In this document: positions 17,701 to 25,166 of the stretch, piece after piece | Layout: each line of letters begins with the position of its first letter | Numbering within the stretch: position 1 is the stretch's first letter | NCBI GenBank assembly: GCA_009924135.1 | Contig: RFSE01000018.1 | Span: 1-50,400 of the forward strand | Source: Pseudomonadota bacterium | GTDB taxonomy: Bacteria; Verrucomicrobiota; Verrucomicrobiia; Limisphaerales; SXTU01 | Reading direction: 5' to 3' | DNA length: 50,400 nucleotides | Translations under genes and position numbers: made by a program | The notes under the pieces: generated by a model | The model's input: only the letters and a program-made list of their open reading frames with translations | Told to the model about the DNA's origin: nothing | Database searches by the model: none

Positions 17701-19991
17701 CGTTCGTCGCCAAGTGGGACACGAAAGGCGCGTTGAAAGGCATCGTGGACACGCAGGTAAAGGCGTTGCTGGCGAAGCTCGGCGACACCACGCAACCCGA
17801 GGCCACGCGCGCTGCGCTCGTTGGGAATCTGCTGGGCCTGCGGTCGGCCAGCCCGGAGATTCTCCCCTCGGTCGTGAAACTGCTGGGCGGCAATACACCG
17901 GACGGCCTCAAGCGCCGCATCGTTGAGGCCCTGGCCGAACTCAGCGACGCCGGCATCGGCGCGCAGCTCGCCACGGCTTATCCGCAGCTCAACAGCGAGT
18001 TGCAGGCGCTCGCCTTCAACACCCTTCTGCGGCGTAACGACTGGGCCACCGCCTTGCTGGATGCACTGGAAGGTGGGACGTTGAAAGCAGAATTGCTCGG
18101 CCCGGCGAACTTGCATCGCCTGCGCTACTTCCCCAACGCCGACATTGCCAAACGCGCCAGTGCGTTGATCGAAAAGTTGCGCGGGCCTGAAGCCAAGCAG
18201 AAGGACGAACTGATCGCGAAGTTCACCCCGGAAGTCACCAAGCCCGGCAACGTCGCCAAGGGCAAGGAACTGTTCACGTTGAACTGCGCCGTTTGCCACA
18301 TGCTCGGCGACCTCGGCAAGCGCGTCGGCCCGCCCCTCACCGGCATGGGCGCGCACGGTCCTGCTGAGTTGCTCGTCTCCATCCTCGACCCCAATCGCGA
18401 GGTGGACGCGAGTTTCGTGGCCGTGACCATCGAGACCAAGGACGGCGAACAATTGGACGGCGTCGTGACCCGCGAAAACAACCAGCTCGTCGCCCTCGCC
18501 AACGCGGCGGGCGAGAAGGAGATCAAGAAGTCCGACATCAAGCAGCGTCGCAGCACGGGCCGTTCCCTGATGCCCGAAGGCTTTGAGGCGCTCGGGGTGG
18601 AAGGGCTCCGCGACATCCTCACCTTCATGTGCGAGAGCGATGCGCGGTTCCGGTTCATCGACCTTACCGCCGCCTTCACCGCCAATACCCGCGACGGACT
18701 CTATGCCAGCAAGGACCCCAATGGCGGCGCACTGCCTCTCGCCAAATCCGGCATTCTTCCGGCCTACGGAGTGCCTTTTAATGTGGTCGCTCCCGACAAA
18801 TCACCGAGCGGCCGCAACATCATGGTGCTCAAGGGCGGCCCCCGCGATGTCTATGCCCAGAAGGCATTCCCGCAGACCGTCGAGGCGAAGGTCGGCTTCG
18901 CGGCGAAGCAACTGCACTTCCTCGGCAACGTCGGCGGCTGGGCGTTCCCCTACGGCCAGGCCAAGGAAGCGTCGTTGAAAGTCACCGTCCACTACGCCGG
19001 GGGCAAGACGGAGGAACTCACCTTCCTGAACGGCGAGGAGATTGCCGACTACATCCGCGAAGTGGACGTGGAAAAGTCCAAGCTGGTCCGCGGCATCGGC
19101 GCCAACGGGACCCAGGTCCGCCTTGCCAGCCGCAAGCTCACCGGCACCGGGATCATTGAGAAACTCACCTTCGCCAGCGCCGGCAACATCGTTGCGCCCA
19201 CCACGCTCGCCGTGACGGCGGATTTTAGTGACGCCCCGATTGCCGGTGGGGACGCGCCAGCGCCGGTCGCCCAAGCCCCGGCTCCGAAAAAGAAGGACGC
19301 GCCCAAAGCCCCTGGCCTGCCATCCCGCGCCGAGAAGATCGAATGGGGTGCGGGCACCAAGGTGCTCCTCATCGGCGGCGGCAGCTCGCACGACTTCCAA
19401 CGCTTCTTCAACCTCGCCGATGTGGCCCTGCTCAAGGCCGCCGGCAAATACTCCGTGAACTACACCGAGAGCCCGCTGGATTTTGTGGACCACGTGAAGA
19501 GCGTGGACGTGCTCGTCTTGAGCGTGAACACGCCCGCCTTTACCACGCCCGAAGCACGCAAGGCCCTCTTCGATCACGTCGCCGCCGGCAAGGGCGTCGT
19601 CCTCCTGCACGCCGGTGTCTGGTATAACTACAAGGACTGGCCGGAATACAACCGCCTCCTCGCTGGTGGCGGCTCGCGCGGCCACGACCGCCTGGGCGAG
19701 TACGAGGTGAAGGTCACCAATGCCACGCACCCGATCATGAAGGGTGTCCCCGCCACCTTCCGCATCACGGACGAACTCTACTACTACACGCCGGACACCG
19801 AAGGCACCCCGATCGAGGTCCTGGCCACCGCGACCTCCACCCTGAAGCCCGGCACGTACCCGCAGGTCTTCATCGTGAAGCACCCGCAGGCCCGGATTGC
19901 CGGCCTGACGCTTGGCCACGACGCCCGCGCCCACGACCTGCCCGAGTTCAAGACCCTGCTGATGAACGAAATCGACTGGGTGAAGAAATAG
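14787..19991 (+). CDS. Giant secreted ThuA / membrane-bound dehydrogenase / HEAT / cytochrome c / ThuA protein
   Basis: A 1734-residue exported protein. After a signal peptide (ending near FTLSAAEP) come: an N-terminal ThuA-like domain (about 30-265, with VLVMYAQDGGG and GGGLVVIHTATV); a beta-propeller of the PVC putative membrane-bound dehydrogenase type (about 285-690, ending AAIRPDRDHYYARIWRV); HEAT-like helical repeats (about 700-1130); a c-type heme site C1167-AV-C1170-H1171 followed by GPPLTGMG; a beta-rich segment; an Ala/Pro-rich linker; and a second ThuA-like domain (about 1515-1734, starting KVLLIGGGSSHDFQRFF). Such proteins are thought to oxidise sugars or related compounds in the periplasm. 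The sequence gives no specific substrate. ThuA relates to trehalose utilisation. Confidence 0.85.
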   Translation: MKHRLLSSLTPAILGLWLATFTLSAAEPLRVFIRANASNRGQEVHAHPRFLGEWTKLLTERGMKVDGGLELPTAAQLAQTDVLVMYAQDGGGFPVEQRAGLDAYLKRGGGLVVIHTATVPTRSIPDNAEHWKSVIGGSWVHATTRWLEGKMSLYYVDRTHPITADTANFDLDDEIYYEMDLSPDARVLAAAYTPNIAANRRQKNSPPPGNKINVYDLAPQIWTYERTLEGGKPYRAFVSIPGHKFATFAMPHYRAVLMRGIAWAGQRANVDEFCQPEELAALRYPEGGPSRPADSLKQLVVHPEFNMTLVASEPLINKVMNVDWDAAGRLWVAETPEYPDGRSVNPRTDYVQRWQKDDKLTDDGKTYDRPAYDRISILTSSKGDGVMDTKKVFADFAHGVPGGLERVTSFVFHKTGVIAAAAPDVWLLEDTSGSGVCNKATKLYTNLGFGDTHAVINNLRWGFDGWIYATHGYSGSRDVTSGDGNKHFGPIGSGVVRFKPDGSAFEQYSSKGGNTWGLQISWDNEVFWTQPTSGDLLMHTVMSEEQLSRGKLPGTPSYVVVEKSVKTFPLIPYDRLPYVQIDWVGFFTAAAGCVIYDGGSWPAAWNYRYFTTEPTINIVHDAIVSRSGVSYAAARAPGREEIEFIGGKDYWFRPIEVRTGPDGAVYVVDFYNQAVIHNDTRGTKHGPRNAAIRPDRDHYYARIWRVDHKDAKKLAVPNLATAGSAELVAALESPNQHVRMNAVRLLVEQSPADAAATLKQLIASPKSAQSRVAALWALNRMGRMDEATLTTAANDKDGAVRKNALKAAAGTQFGGNAKATALKLVKDSDPLIRLDALVTLAAQDITASEAADLVAIYPTLDDKWSQSAFLGVAAKSPGAFLDAAFASGRPELISLVSALSGTVANSATQAGALVISLAGKPDSANALKASLLESLAPALRLTDVPAWSAELEAALRKLAGSADARIAGDVLPFVAKWDTKGALKGIVDTQVKALLAKLGDTTQPEATRAALVGNLLGLRSASPEILPSVVKLLGGNTPDGLKRRIVEALAELSDAGIGAQLATAYPQLNSELQALAFNTLLRRNDWATALLDALEGGTLKAELLGPANLHRLRYFPNADIAKRASALIEKLRGPEAKQKDELIAKFTPEVTKPGNVAKGKELFTLNCAVCHMLGDLGKRVGPPLTGMGAHGPAELLVSILDPNREVDASFVAVTIETKDGEQLDGVVTRENNQLVALANAAGEKEIKKSDIKQRRSTGRSLMPEGFEALGVEGLRDILTFMCESDARFRFIDLTAAFTANTRDGLYASKDPNGGALPLAKSGILPAYGVPFNVVAPDKSPSGRNIMVLKGGPRDVYAQKAFPQTVEAKVGFAAKQLHFLGNVGGWAFPYGQAKEASLKVTVHYAGGKTEELTFLNGEEIADYIREVDVEKSKLVRGIGANGTQVRLASRKLTGTGIIEKLTFASAGNIVAPTTLAVTADFSDAPIAGGDAPAPVAQAPAPKKKDAPKAPGLPSRAEKIEWGAGTKVLLIGGGSSHDFQRFFNLADVALLKAAGKYSVNYTESPLDFVDHVKSVDVLVLSVNTPAFTTPEARKALFDHVAAGKGVVLLHAGVWYNYKDWPEYNRLLAGGGSRGHDRLGEYEVKVTNATHPIMKGVPATFRITDELYYYTPDTEGTPIEVLATATSTLKPGTYPQVFIVKHPQARIAGLTLGHDARAHDLPEFKTLLMNEIDWVKK

Positions 19992-20660
19992 CGGGCTGCA
20001 GCCATTGGGTCACCGGAAGTCGCGCCAGCGTCCTGGACTGCGGTGGCCCTCCACCGCTTTCTTAACAATGCAGAGCACCGTGACACGCGTCCTACTCCAA
20101 ACTCCGCAGCGCAAAACTCCGCCGAGCCCTCTGCCAAGGTAGGGTGAGACTCCGTCGAACCCCATCTGCCGACGGAGTCGGCGCGAGCGCAGCGGGCATC
20201 CCGGCCCTCACGCGCGTTCAGAGATGCTCGCTTCGCTCGCACCGCTGCGCGGTATCGACGGCTCGACGGGGTCTCGCCCTACCGGGGGTAACTACGTGGG
20301 GCCCTGCTCAGTTTCGAGCACTCCGGGAGGCCACTTGAGGAGCCTTCTCCCTTCGCGGAGCGAGGGGAGAAGGTGGCCGGAGGCCGGATGAGGGGTGCGG
20401 CCACCCTCGCCCACGCACGCCACCCCTCACCCCAACCCTCTCCCCTTGCTCCGCAAAGGGAGAGGGAGCCGAAGACTGACGACTTCGTAGCCGTGCCTGA
20501 TGTCTGCTGCTTCTTGCCAATCGGATGAAACCGCATGGCACCAAGAGGGCCTATGGACTCCGAGCTAAAGCCTGACACTCATGCGGTACCAAGAAACTGA
20601 GCTGCGCCAATCTGCCGCAAACAGCATTGCATCCCCATTACCCTGCCTTAAAGTCGCCCC
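19992..20660. repeat. Repeat-rich intergenic region
   Basis: No gene is seen in this 669-base gap. From left to right: a GGACTGCGGTGGCCCTCCACC repeat at 20022-20063 (the inverse of the motif at 4017-4060); a complete 145-base CTCCGTCGA element (20139-20283); and a CT-rich dispersed repeat (20337-20472) that is the inverse of the segment at 2737-2792 (shared CCTTCTCCCTTCGCGGAGCG). The rest, up to the next start, has no motif that I recognise. Confidence 0.75.
20139..20283. mobile_element. Complete CTCCGTCGA element with terminal inverted repeats
   Basis: This is the clearest copy of a MITE-like family. Its ends are GGTAGGGTGAGACTCCGTCG then AACC on the left (20139-20162), and the inverse of GGTAGGGCGAGACCCCGTCG then AGCC on the right (20260-20283). 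They match at 22 of 24 positions. The interior has no open frame and includes short local palindromes. A 147-base relative with similar ends lies inside uvrB, and a diverged one ends at 4122. No transposase is present in the window, so any mobility would be in trans. Confidence 0.7.
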
Positions 20661-21407
20661 ATGATTTTGCGCCCTTTGCTCGCTCTGACGTTGCTCGCCA
20701 CTGTGACCGCCTTCGCTGCGGAACCGCCGCCCATTCCGGGCAAGTCCATTGCCCAGAAGAAAGAACTGCTCTTCTCCGATGACTTCGAGGGTGCGGAGCA
20801 CGACAAACGCTGGCACCGCGTGGTGGACACCTTCACCTTCGAGAAGGGCTTGCTCAAGGGCACGCAGACCCGCGAGAAGAACATCCCCGCCGCCGATGGC
20901 AAACCCGCCGTTACCGCCCACGCCGCCGTCTATGGCCTCGAAGTCCCCACCAAGGACAGCGTCGTCGAGGTGAAGATCAAGTTCGAGGGAGCCACGATGA
21001 TTGACGTGGAATTCGATGACCGCAAGTACACCGGCTGCCATTACGGGCACATCTGCCGCGCCCAGGTCCGCCTCAACGGTGTGACAATCATCGACGAACG
21101 CGATGGCGGGATGCGCAACGACATTTACGAGATGAAGAAGGACCCGGCCAAGAAGGCTGAAGTCGCGAAGCTCCTCGTGGGCCGCAGTGCCACCTTCCCC
21201 GCCAAGCTCGAAGCTGGCAAGTGGTACACGCTGGTCGTCGAGACCGTCGGTGATGAGATGCGCGTGACGATTGATGGCAAGCCGGCCGGCTACCTGAAAT
21301 CCTCCGGCATCGCCCACGCCACCAAGTCCAAGATCGAACTCGGCGTCGCCGGCAAGGACGGCTTCTACGACGACATCAAGGTCTGGAACGCGGAACCGGC
21401 GAAGTAG
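20661..21407 (+). CDS. Secreted LamG/DUF1080-like protein
   Basis: A 248-residue exported protein with a signal peptide (MILRPLLALTLLATVTAFAA). The body is a beta-sandwich of the concanavalin/DUF1080 type: ELLFSDDFEGAEHDKRWHRV, VVEVKIKFEGATMIDVEFDD, WYTLVVETVGDEMRVTIDGK and a final GFYDDIKVWNAEP. The family motif FNGKDL is absent, so it is a distant relative rather than a standard DUF1080 protein. Binding or cleavage of carbohydrates is plausible but not shown. The gene is monocistronic, with repeats on both sides. Confidence 0.65.
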   Translation: MILRPLLALTLLATVTAFAAEPPPIPGKSIAQKKELLFSDDFEGAEHDKRWHRVVDTFTFEKGLLKGTQTREKNIPAADGKPAVTAHAAVYGLEVPTKDSVVEVKIKFEGATMIDVEFDDRKYTGCHYGHICRAQVRLNGVTIIDERDGGMRNDIYEMKKDPAKKAEVAKLLVGRSATFPAKLEAGKWYTLVVETVGDEMRVTIDGKPAGYLKSSGIAHATKSKIELGVAGKDGFYDDIKVWNAEPAK

Positions 21408-21739
21408 CAGACTGAGGTCGAGAGTCGAAAGCCGAGGGTCGAGAGCCAACCTGTCCACGGATTGGGGTGGCGTTCTCTCAAGATGGTTCGCGCTTGGGCA
21501 CGTGAACCATGTTGCTTTCAAGGACTTTTGTCGGCAGTAGTTTTCAGGTTATTGGGAAGTGGAATTGGTCAGAAAGATGGGGTCGGGAAAATTCCAACTC
21601 TGCTCCGTTCCCATCTTTCTGACCCCATCTTTCTGATCTCCCTCGGTTTGCTTGCAGCGGCTTGGTAGTCCGAGTTTGTAATACGGGTTCAAGCCGCCTT
21701 TTCCTGTGCCTTTTGCCCGGTTTGTGGCAGCTTGGCTCC
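21408..21739. repeat. Intergenic region with GTCAGAAAGATGGGG hairpin
   Basis: No gene is seen. Two repeats stand out: a short run of GTCGAGAGTCGA-type units (21416-21445), the same type as the hairpin inside miaB; and an imperfect palindrome with left arm GGTCAGAAAGATGGGGTC (21567-21584) and right arm CCCATCTTTCTGACCCCATC (21610-21629), the right arm extended by another TTTCTGATC. Confidence 0.75.
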
Positions 21740-22657
21740 ATGCGCTACCTCCCGGAACGACCGCGCCGTCTGCTGGTGCTGTTTGGAGTGTTCCTGCTGA
21801 TTGTTGCGGCCGAGTCCGTCTACCGGTTTTGGTGGCCCACACATAACCTCGACACCGCGCACTACGCCATCCGTTCCAGTGCGCAACCGGATGAGACCCG
21901 GAAGATGGCTGACGCGGTCGAGGTGCTGTACGCGGCCTATGGCGAAGTGTTCAGCGGATTCCCCGCCGTGCGCGAACCGCACCCGCCGCTCAAGATGAAC
22001 CTCTACCGGGACCGGGACGAATTCCGCCGCTGCAACCGGGGCCTGGGCTGGGCGGAGGCTTACTATCTCAAACCCAAGTGCCACGCCTACTACTCGGCAG
22101 CGGAGATCAATCCGTATCACTGGATGCTGCACGAGTGCGTCCACCAACTGAACAACGAGGTCGCACACCTCAAGCTGGCCCGCTGGTACGATGAAGGACT
22201 CGGCGAATATTTCGGCGCGAGCCAGTTACGCAACGGCAAGCTGTTACTGGGACGGCCGGACCCAAACGCATACCCGGTCTGGTATCTCGACGACATGAAG
22301 TGGACCGGCGATCTTGCCAGGGACGTTGCCAGCACGAACGTCATTCCCCTGCGCATCCTCGTCGCGGACAAAGGCGGCCCCGACATCGACGAATTCTTCA
22401 ACCTCTACTACCTGCACTGGTGGAGCACCACGCACTTCCTGATGCATTTTGAGGACGGGAAGCATCGGGCGGGCTTCTTCAACGTGATCCGCGAGGGCGG
22501 GACGCCGACCAGTTTCGAGCGGCATATCGGCCCATTCGATCGCGTGGAAAAGGACTGGTACAGCCACCTGCTCAAGCTCCGAAAGGACCTCTACAGTGTG
22601 CCCGGGAAACGGACAAAGGACCGTACGGCTGGCGAGACGAAATCGTCTGGCCAATGA
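21740..22657 (+). CDS. DUF1570-like membrane-anchored metalloprotease homologue
   Basis: A 305-residue protein with one N-terminal membrane segment (RLLVLFGVFLLIVAAESVY). A gluzincin-type zinc motif, H131-E132-CV-H135, lies in the context MLHECVHQLNNE. About 20 residues later WYDEGLGEYFG supplies a likely third zinc ligand (E152 or E156). The upstream part (PPLKMNLYRDRDEFRR) matches the pattern of DUF1570 proteins. It is probably an extracytoplasmic peptidase with unknown substrate. The ATG at 21740 is preferred because it directly precedes the positively charged start of the membrane segment; the open frame upstream runs through intergenic repeats. Confidence 0.65.
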   Translation: MRYLPERPRRLLVLFGVFLLIVAAESVYRFWWPTHNLDTAHYAIRSSAQPDETRKMADAVEVLYAAYGEVFSGFPAVREPHPPLKMNLYRDRDEFRRCNRGLGWAEAYYLKPKCHAYYSAAEINPYHWMLHECVHQLNNEVAHLKLARWYDEGLGEYFGASQLRNGKLLLGRPDPNAYPVWYLDDMKWTGDLARDVASTNVIPLRILVADKGGPDIDEFFNLYYLHWWSTTHFLMHFEDGKHRAGFFNVIREGGTPTSFERHIGPFDRVEKDWYSHLLKLRKDLYSVPGKRTKDRTAGETKSSGQ

Positions 22658-22711
22658 TACCAACTCTCGAAGAAAAACGGTAATTTATCTCCGTTGCACG
22701 CCTTCCCCCTC

Positions 22712-22842
22712 CCGGCCCTCTCCCTCCGGGAGAGGGAGCCACGCCGTCCGCGTCCGAGCTGCCAAACTGGTCATTACTTCGAGGGCTGACTGACTTTCCC
22801 CCTCTCCCAGAGGGAGAGGGCCGGGGTGAGGGGGAAGGGCAC
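22712..22842. repeat. CT-rich dispersed inverted repeat
   Basis: Left arm CCTTCCCCCTCCCGGCCCTC then TCCCTCCGGGAGAGGGAG; right arm CCCCCTCTCCCAGAGGGAGA then GGGCCGGGGTGAGGGGGAAGG. The arms are inverse copies around a unique centre of about 60 bases. It belongs to the same family as the copies near 2600, 2740 and 20340, and lies between the convergent DUF1570-like and BNR genes. Confidence 0.75.
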
Positions 22843-22898
22843 GAACTACCGCTACTTTCTACCCATTCTCTTCTGGACATATTATGCGATGACAATGC

Positions 22899-24011
22899 TC
22901 ACACCACCGCCACCTTCACGCAGTGGATGGGCGGGAGCGAGTCGAAGAGGCAGTCCCATTGCTCGCCGCCGTCGCGACCGATCCAGAGCTGGCCGGTCGT
23001 GGTACCGAAGTAGAGCGAGGGGGATTTCAGTTCGTCCACGTCCATGCCGTCGCGGAGGATGGTGAAGTAGCTTTTCTTTTTCGGCAAGCCCTTGGTGAGT
23101 TTGCGCCAGGAGTTGCCGCCGTTTTCGCTGCGCCAGATGGCGGGCGCGCCGCCGGGACAGGTGCGCGTCATCGGTTCGAGCGGCGCGACATAAACGACAT
23201 CGGGGTTGTGCGGGTGGACGACGATGGGGAAGCCGAAATCGGACGGCAGGCCGGCCGCGATGGAGCGCCAGGACTTGCCGTGGTCATCGCTGCGCAGAAC
23301 GCCGATGCCCGGACGCGGTCCGCCGGGGCCGGACCACTCGGACCAGCCGCCGTGGTTCTGCATGTAGAGGCGGCCGGGAGCGTCCTTGTGCCGGGCAATC
23401 TTGTGCACGCACTGACCGAACTCCGGATACGGGTCCGGCGAGAAGCCCGCGCCCACGCCCTTGTTCGAGGCGGCGAAGGTCTGGCCGCCGTCTTCGCTGA
23501 GGTAATGGCCGCCGGTCGAGATGCCCAGATGCATGCGGTTGCCATCACGCACGATCGTGTGCATGCAAAGGCCACCGTTGCCGGGATGCCACTTGCGCGC
23601 GTGGTCGTGGTTGCTGATGCCGGAGACCATTTCCCAAGAGTCGCCACCGTCCGAACTGTGGAACAGCGCTGCGGGTTCGACGCCGCACCAAAGCTCCTTC
23701 TTGTCATCGCCGGCAGCCAGCGACCAGATGTTGGCCAGCGCCCGGCCGTCATCCTTGGGAAAGGCCGGTGCGGACTTGGTTTCTTTGAAGGTCTTCCCCA
23801 AGTCGGTCGAACAGAGCACTTTCATCCCGAAGAAGGCGTTGCAGCTCGACGCGTAGATGCGCGGCGTGCCGCGTGGGTCCACCAGCGCCGAATAGACGGA
23901 CACACCGGACCCAAACGGGCCGTGCAACTTGAAACGCTCGCGGGACGAGGACGACTCGGCCACGAACAGGCCCTTCTTGGTGCCAATGCAGAGAACAATA
24001 CGCTTTGCCAT
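22899..24011 (-). CDS. BNR/sialidase-like beta-propeller protein
   Basis: A 370-residue protein built of repeated Asp-box (BNR) blades: STDLGKTFKE, SSDGGDSWEMV, SEDGGQTF, SDDHGKSWRSI, SENGGNSWRKL and GRDGGEQWDCL. It starts KRIVLCIGTKKGLFV and has no signal peptide, so it is probably cytoplasmic, unlike true sialidases. It resembles the VPS10/photosystem II assembly factor-like propellers. The start codon lies 4 bases after the stop of a MoaD-like gene. A perfect GGAGG ribosome-binding site 8 bases upstream is formed by the last two glycine codons of that gene, so translation is coupled. Function is unknown; sialidase active-site residues were not identified. Confidence 0.75.
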   Translation of the reverse strand: MAKRIVLCIGTKKGLFVAESSSSRERFKLHGPFGSGVSVYSALVDPRGTPRIYASSCNAFFGMKVLCSTDLGKTFKETKSAPAFPKDDGRALANIWSLAAGDDKKELWCGVEPAALFHSSDGGDSWEMVSGISNHDHARKWHPGNGGLCMHTIVRDGNRMHLGISTGGHYLSEDGGQTFAASNKGVGAGFSPDPYPEFGQCVHKIARHKDAPGRLYMQNHGGWSEWSGPGGPRPGIGVLRSDDHGKSWRSIAAGLPSDFGFPIVVHPHNPDVVYVAPLEPMTRTCPGGAPAIWRSENGGNSWRKLTKGLPKKKSYFTILRDGMDVDELKSPSLYFGTTTGQLWIGRDGGEQWDCLFDSLPPIHCVKVAVV

Positions 24012-24015
24012 GGGT

Positions 24016-24303
24016 TTAACCTCCGGAGACTGCGGGCAGGATCACGACGGTATCGCCGGTGACGAGCGATGTGTCCAATCCGTTGCAGTCCCGCATGTGT
24101 TGATGGTTGATAAACAGATTGATGTGGCGACGGACGGCCCCGGTTTCGTCGCAGATGCTGCGATGGAGCGCGGGGCGGGTGCGCTCCAACTCGACCAGCA
24201 CGGCCCGCAAATCCGTTGCAGACAGGGATAATTCACCGGCTCCGGCACAGCATTCCCGGAGGGGTCCCGGAATAAACACCGTAATCTGTGCGGCACGTTT
24301 CAT
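24016..24303 (-). CDS. MoaD/ThiS-like small sulfur-carrier protein
   Basis: A 95-residue ubiquitin-fold protein ending in SGG. The C-terminal diglycine is the residue pair that is adenylated and thiocarboxylated in MoaD/ThiS carriers. The typical last strand, GDTVVILPAVSGG, is present, and NLFINHQHMRD matches the middle of the fold. No moaE, moeB or thiG is nearby; the partner gene is instead the BNR propeller directly downstream. Whether it serves molybdopterin synthesis, another sulfur transfer or a protein-tagging role cannot be told from the sequence. Confidence 0.8.
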   Translation of the reverse strand: MKRAAQITVFIPGPLRECCAGAGELSLSATDLRAVLVELERTRPALHRSICDETGAVRRHINLFINHQHMRDCNGLDTSLVTGDTVVILPAVSGG

Positions 24304-24606
24304 GCCGGGCGCAGTGACGGTCGATGCATGCGCGCAGACTTAAGCGTCGGAGCAAACGGGCGTCAAAACTTTTTGTTAGGTGCGTTTAAGGTAAGTGTCT
24401 TGAGTCTTGTGTCCAATGTCTTGAGTCGAAGAGGTCGGCGCCAGCACGGCAGTTGGTCCATATCGCCCCAGACCTCAGACGCTAGACCCCAGACGCTAGA
24501 CCCCAGACGCTAGACTCCAGACCCAATGCCCAGACCCAAGACTCAAGACATTGGACTCAAGACTTTGGTGCTTGGAGCTTTTGCAGCGCGGCTTCATATT
24601 CCCCGC
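24304..24606. repeat. Inverted repeat with tandem 14-base units upstream of sufT
   Basis: No gene is seen between the divergent MoaD-like and sufT genes. The gap holds an element with arms GTCTTGAGTCTTGTGTCCAA (in 24396-24427) and the inverse AAGACTCAAGACATTGGACT (24538-24566). Between them, at about 24476-24520, the 14-base unit GCTAGACCCCAGAC is repeated in tandem about three times, with flanking variants. It replaces most of the space in which promoters would be expected, so the promoters of both genes must be close to their starts. Confidence 0.75.
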
Positions 24607-25152
24607 ATGAGCGCAGGCACGACCGTCAAACTCAGCCGCGATTGCGCGGCCATCCAGATTCCCGTTGGGACCGAGGTCACGTTGAAGGCCGAGACCCCCG
24701 TGGACATCGTCCAAACGCTGGGCGGCACCTACACCGTCCACAGCATGGGCGGGCTGTTCCGCATTGACGGCAAGGACGCTGACGCCCTGGGCCTCAAGCT
24801 CGATGCTTCCGCCGCGACGATCCCCCCTGCCCTGCAATCCGTTTCCGAGCAGGCCGTCTGGAGCGTGCTCAAAACCTGTTTCGATCCCGAGATCCCGGTG
24901 AACATTGTGGATCTCGGCCTGGTTTATGACATGGGCATTGAGGAACTGCCCGCCGGTGGTCGGAAAGTCTTCGTGAAGATGACGCTCACAGCGCCCGGTT
25001 GCGGTATGGGTCCCACCATTGCCCGTGACGCGCAGCAGAAGATCCTCGCTCTCGACGGAGTCGAGGACGCCAGCGTGGAAGTGGTCTGGGACCCGCCCTG
25101 GCACCAGTCCATGATTTCGGCCGAGGGCCGGAAGATTCTGGGACTGAGCTGA
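24607..25152 (+). CDS. sufT: SufT-like Fe-S cluster assembly protein
   Basis: A 181-residue protein with the two-part layout of SufT. An N-terminal beta-rich region (VPVGTEVTL-like PVGTEVTLKAETPVDIVQTL, GGTYTV, GLFRI) is followed by a MIP18/DUF59 domain from about residue 80, with DPEIPVNIVDLGLVYDM, LTAPGCGMGPTIARD and VEVVWDPPWHQSMIS. The conserved cysteine is in APGCGMG. SufT helps mature iron-sulfur proteins. No other suf gene is adjacent. The ATG at 24607 follows GCGCG-poor intergenic sequence; the longer open frame to 24526 runs through the repeat and was rejected. Confidence 0.85.
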   Translation: MSAGTTVKLSRDCAAIQIPVGTEVTLKAETPVDIVQTLGGTYTVHSMGGLFRIDGKDADALGLKLDASAATIPPALQSVSEQAVWSVLKTCFDPEIPVNIVDLGLVYDMGIEELPAGGRKVFVKMTLTAPGCGMGPTIARDAQQKILALDGVEDASVEVVWDPPWHQSMISAEGRKILGLS

Positions 25153-25166
25153 TCTGCTGGGAGTTG

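Noticed and set aside
22899..24011. Annotation as a true sialidase
   Set aside because: It has Asp-boxes but no signal peptide, and the arginine triad and FRIP motif expected of sialidases are not seen.
24476..24520. Short tandem repeats as a possible CRISPR array
   Set aside because: Units are 14 bases, directly adjacent without unique spacers, and no cas gene is present.
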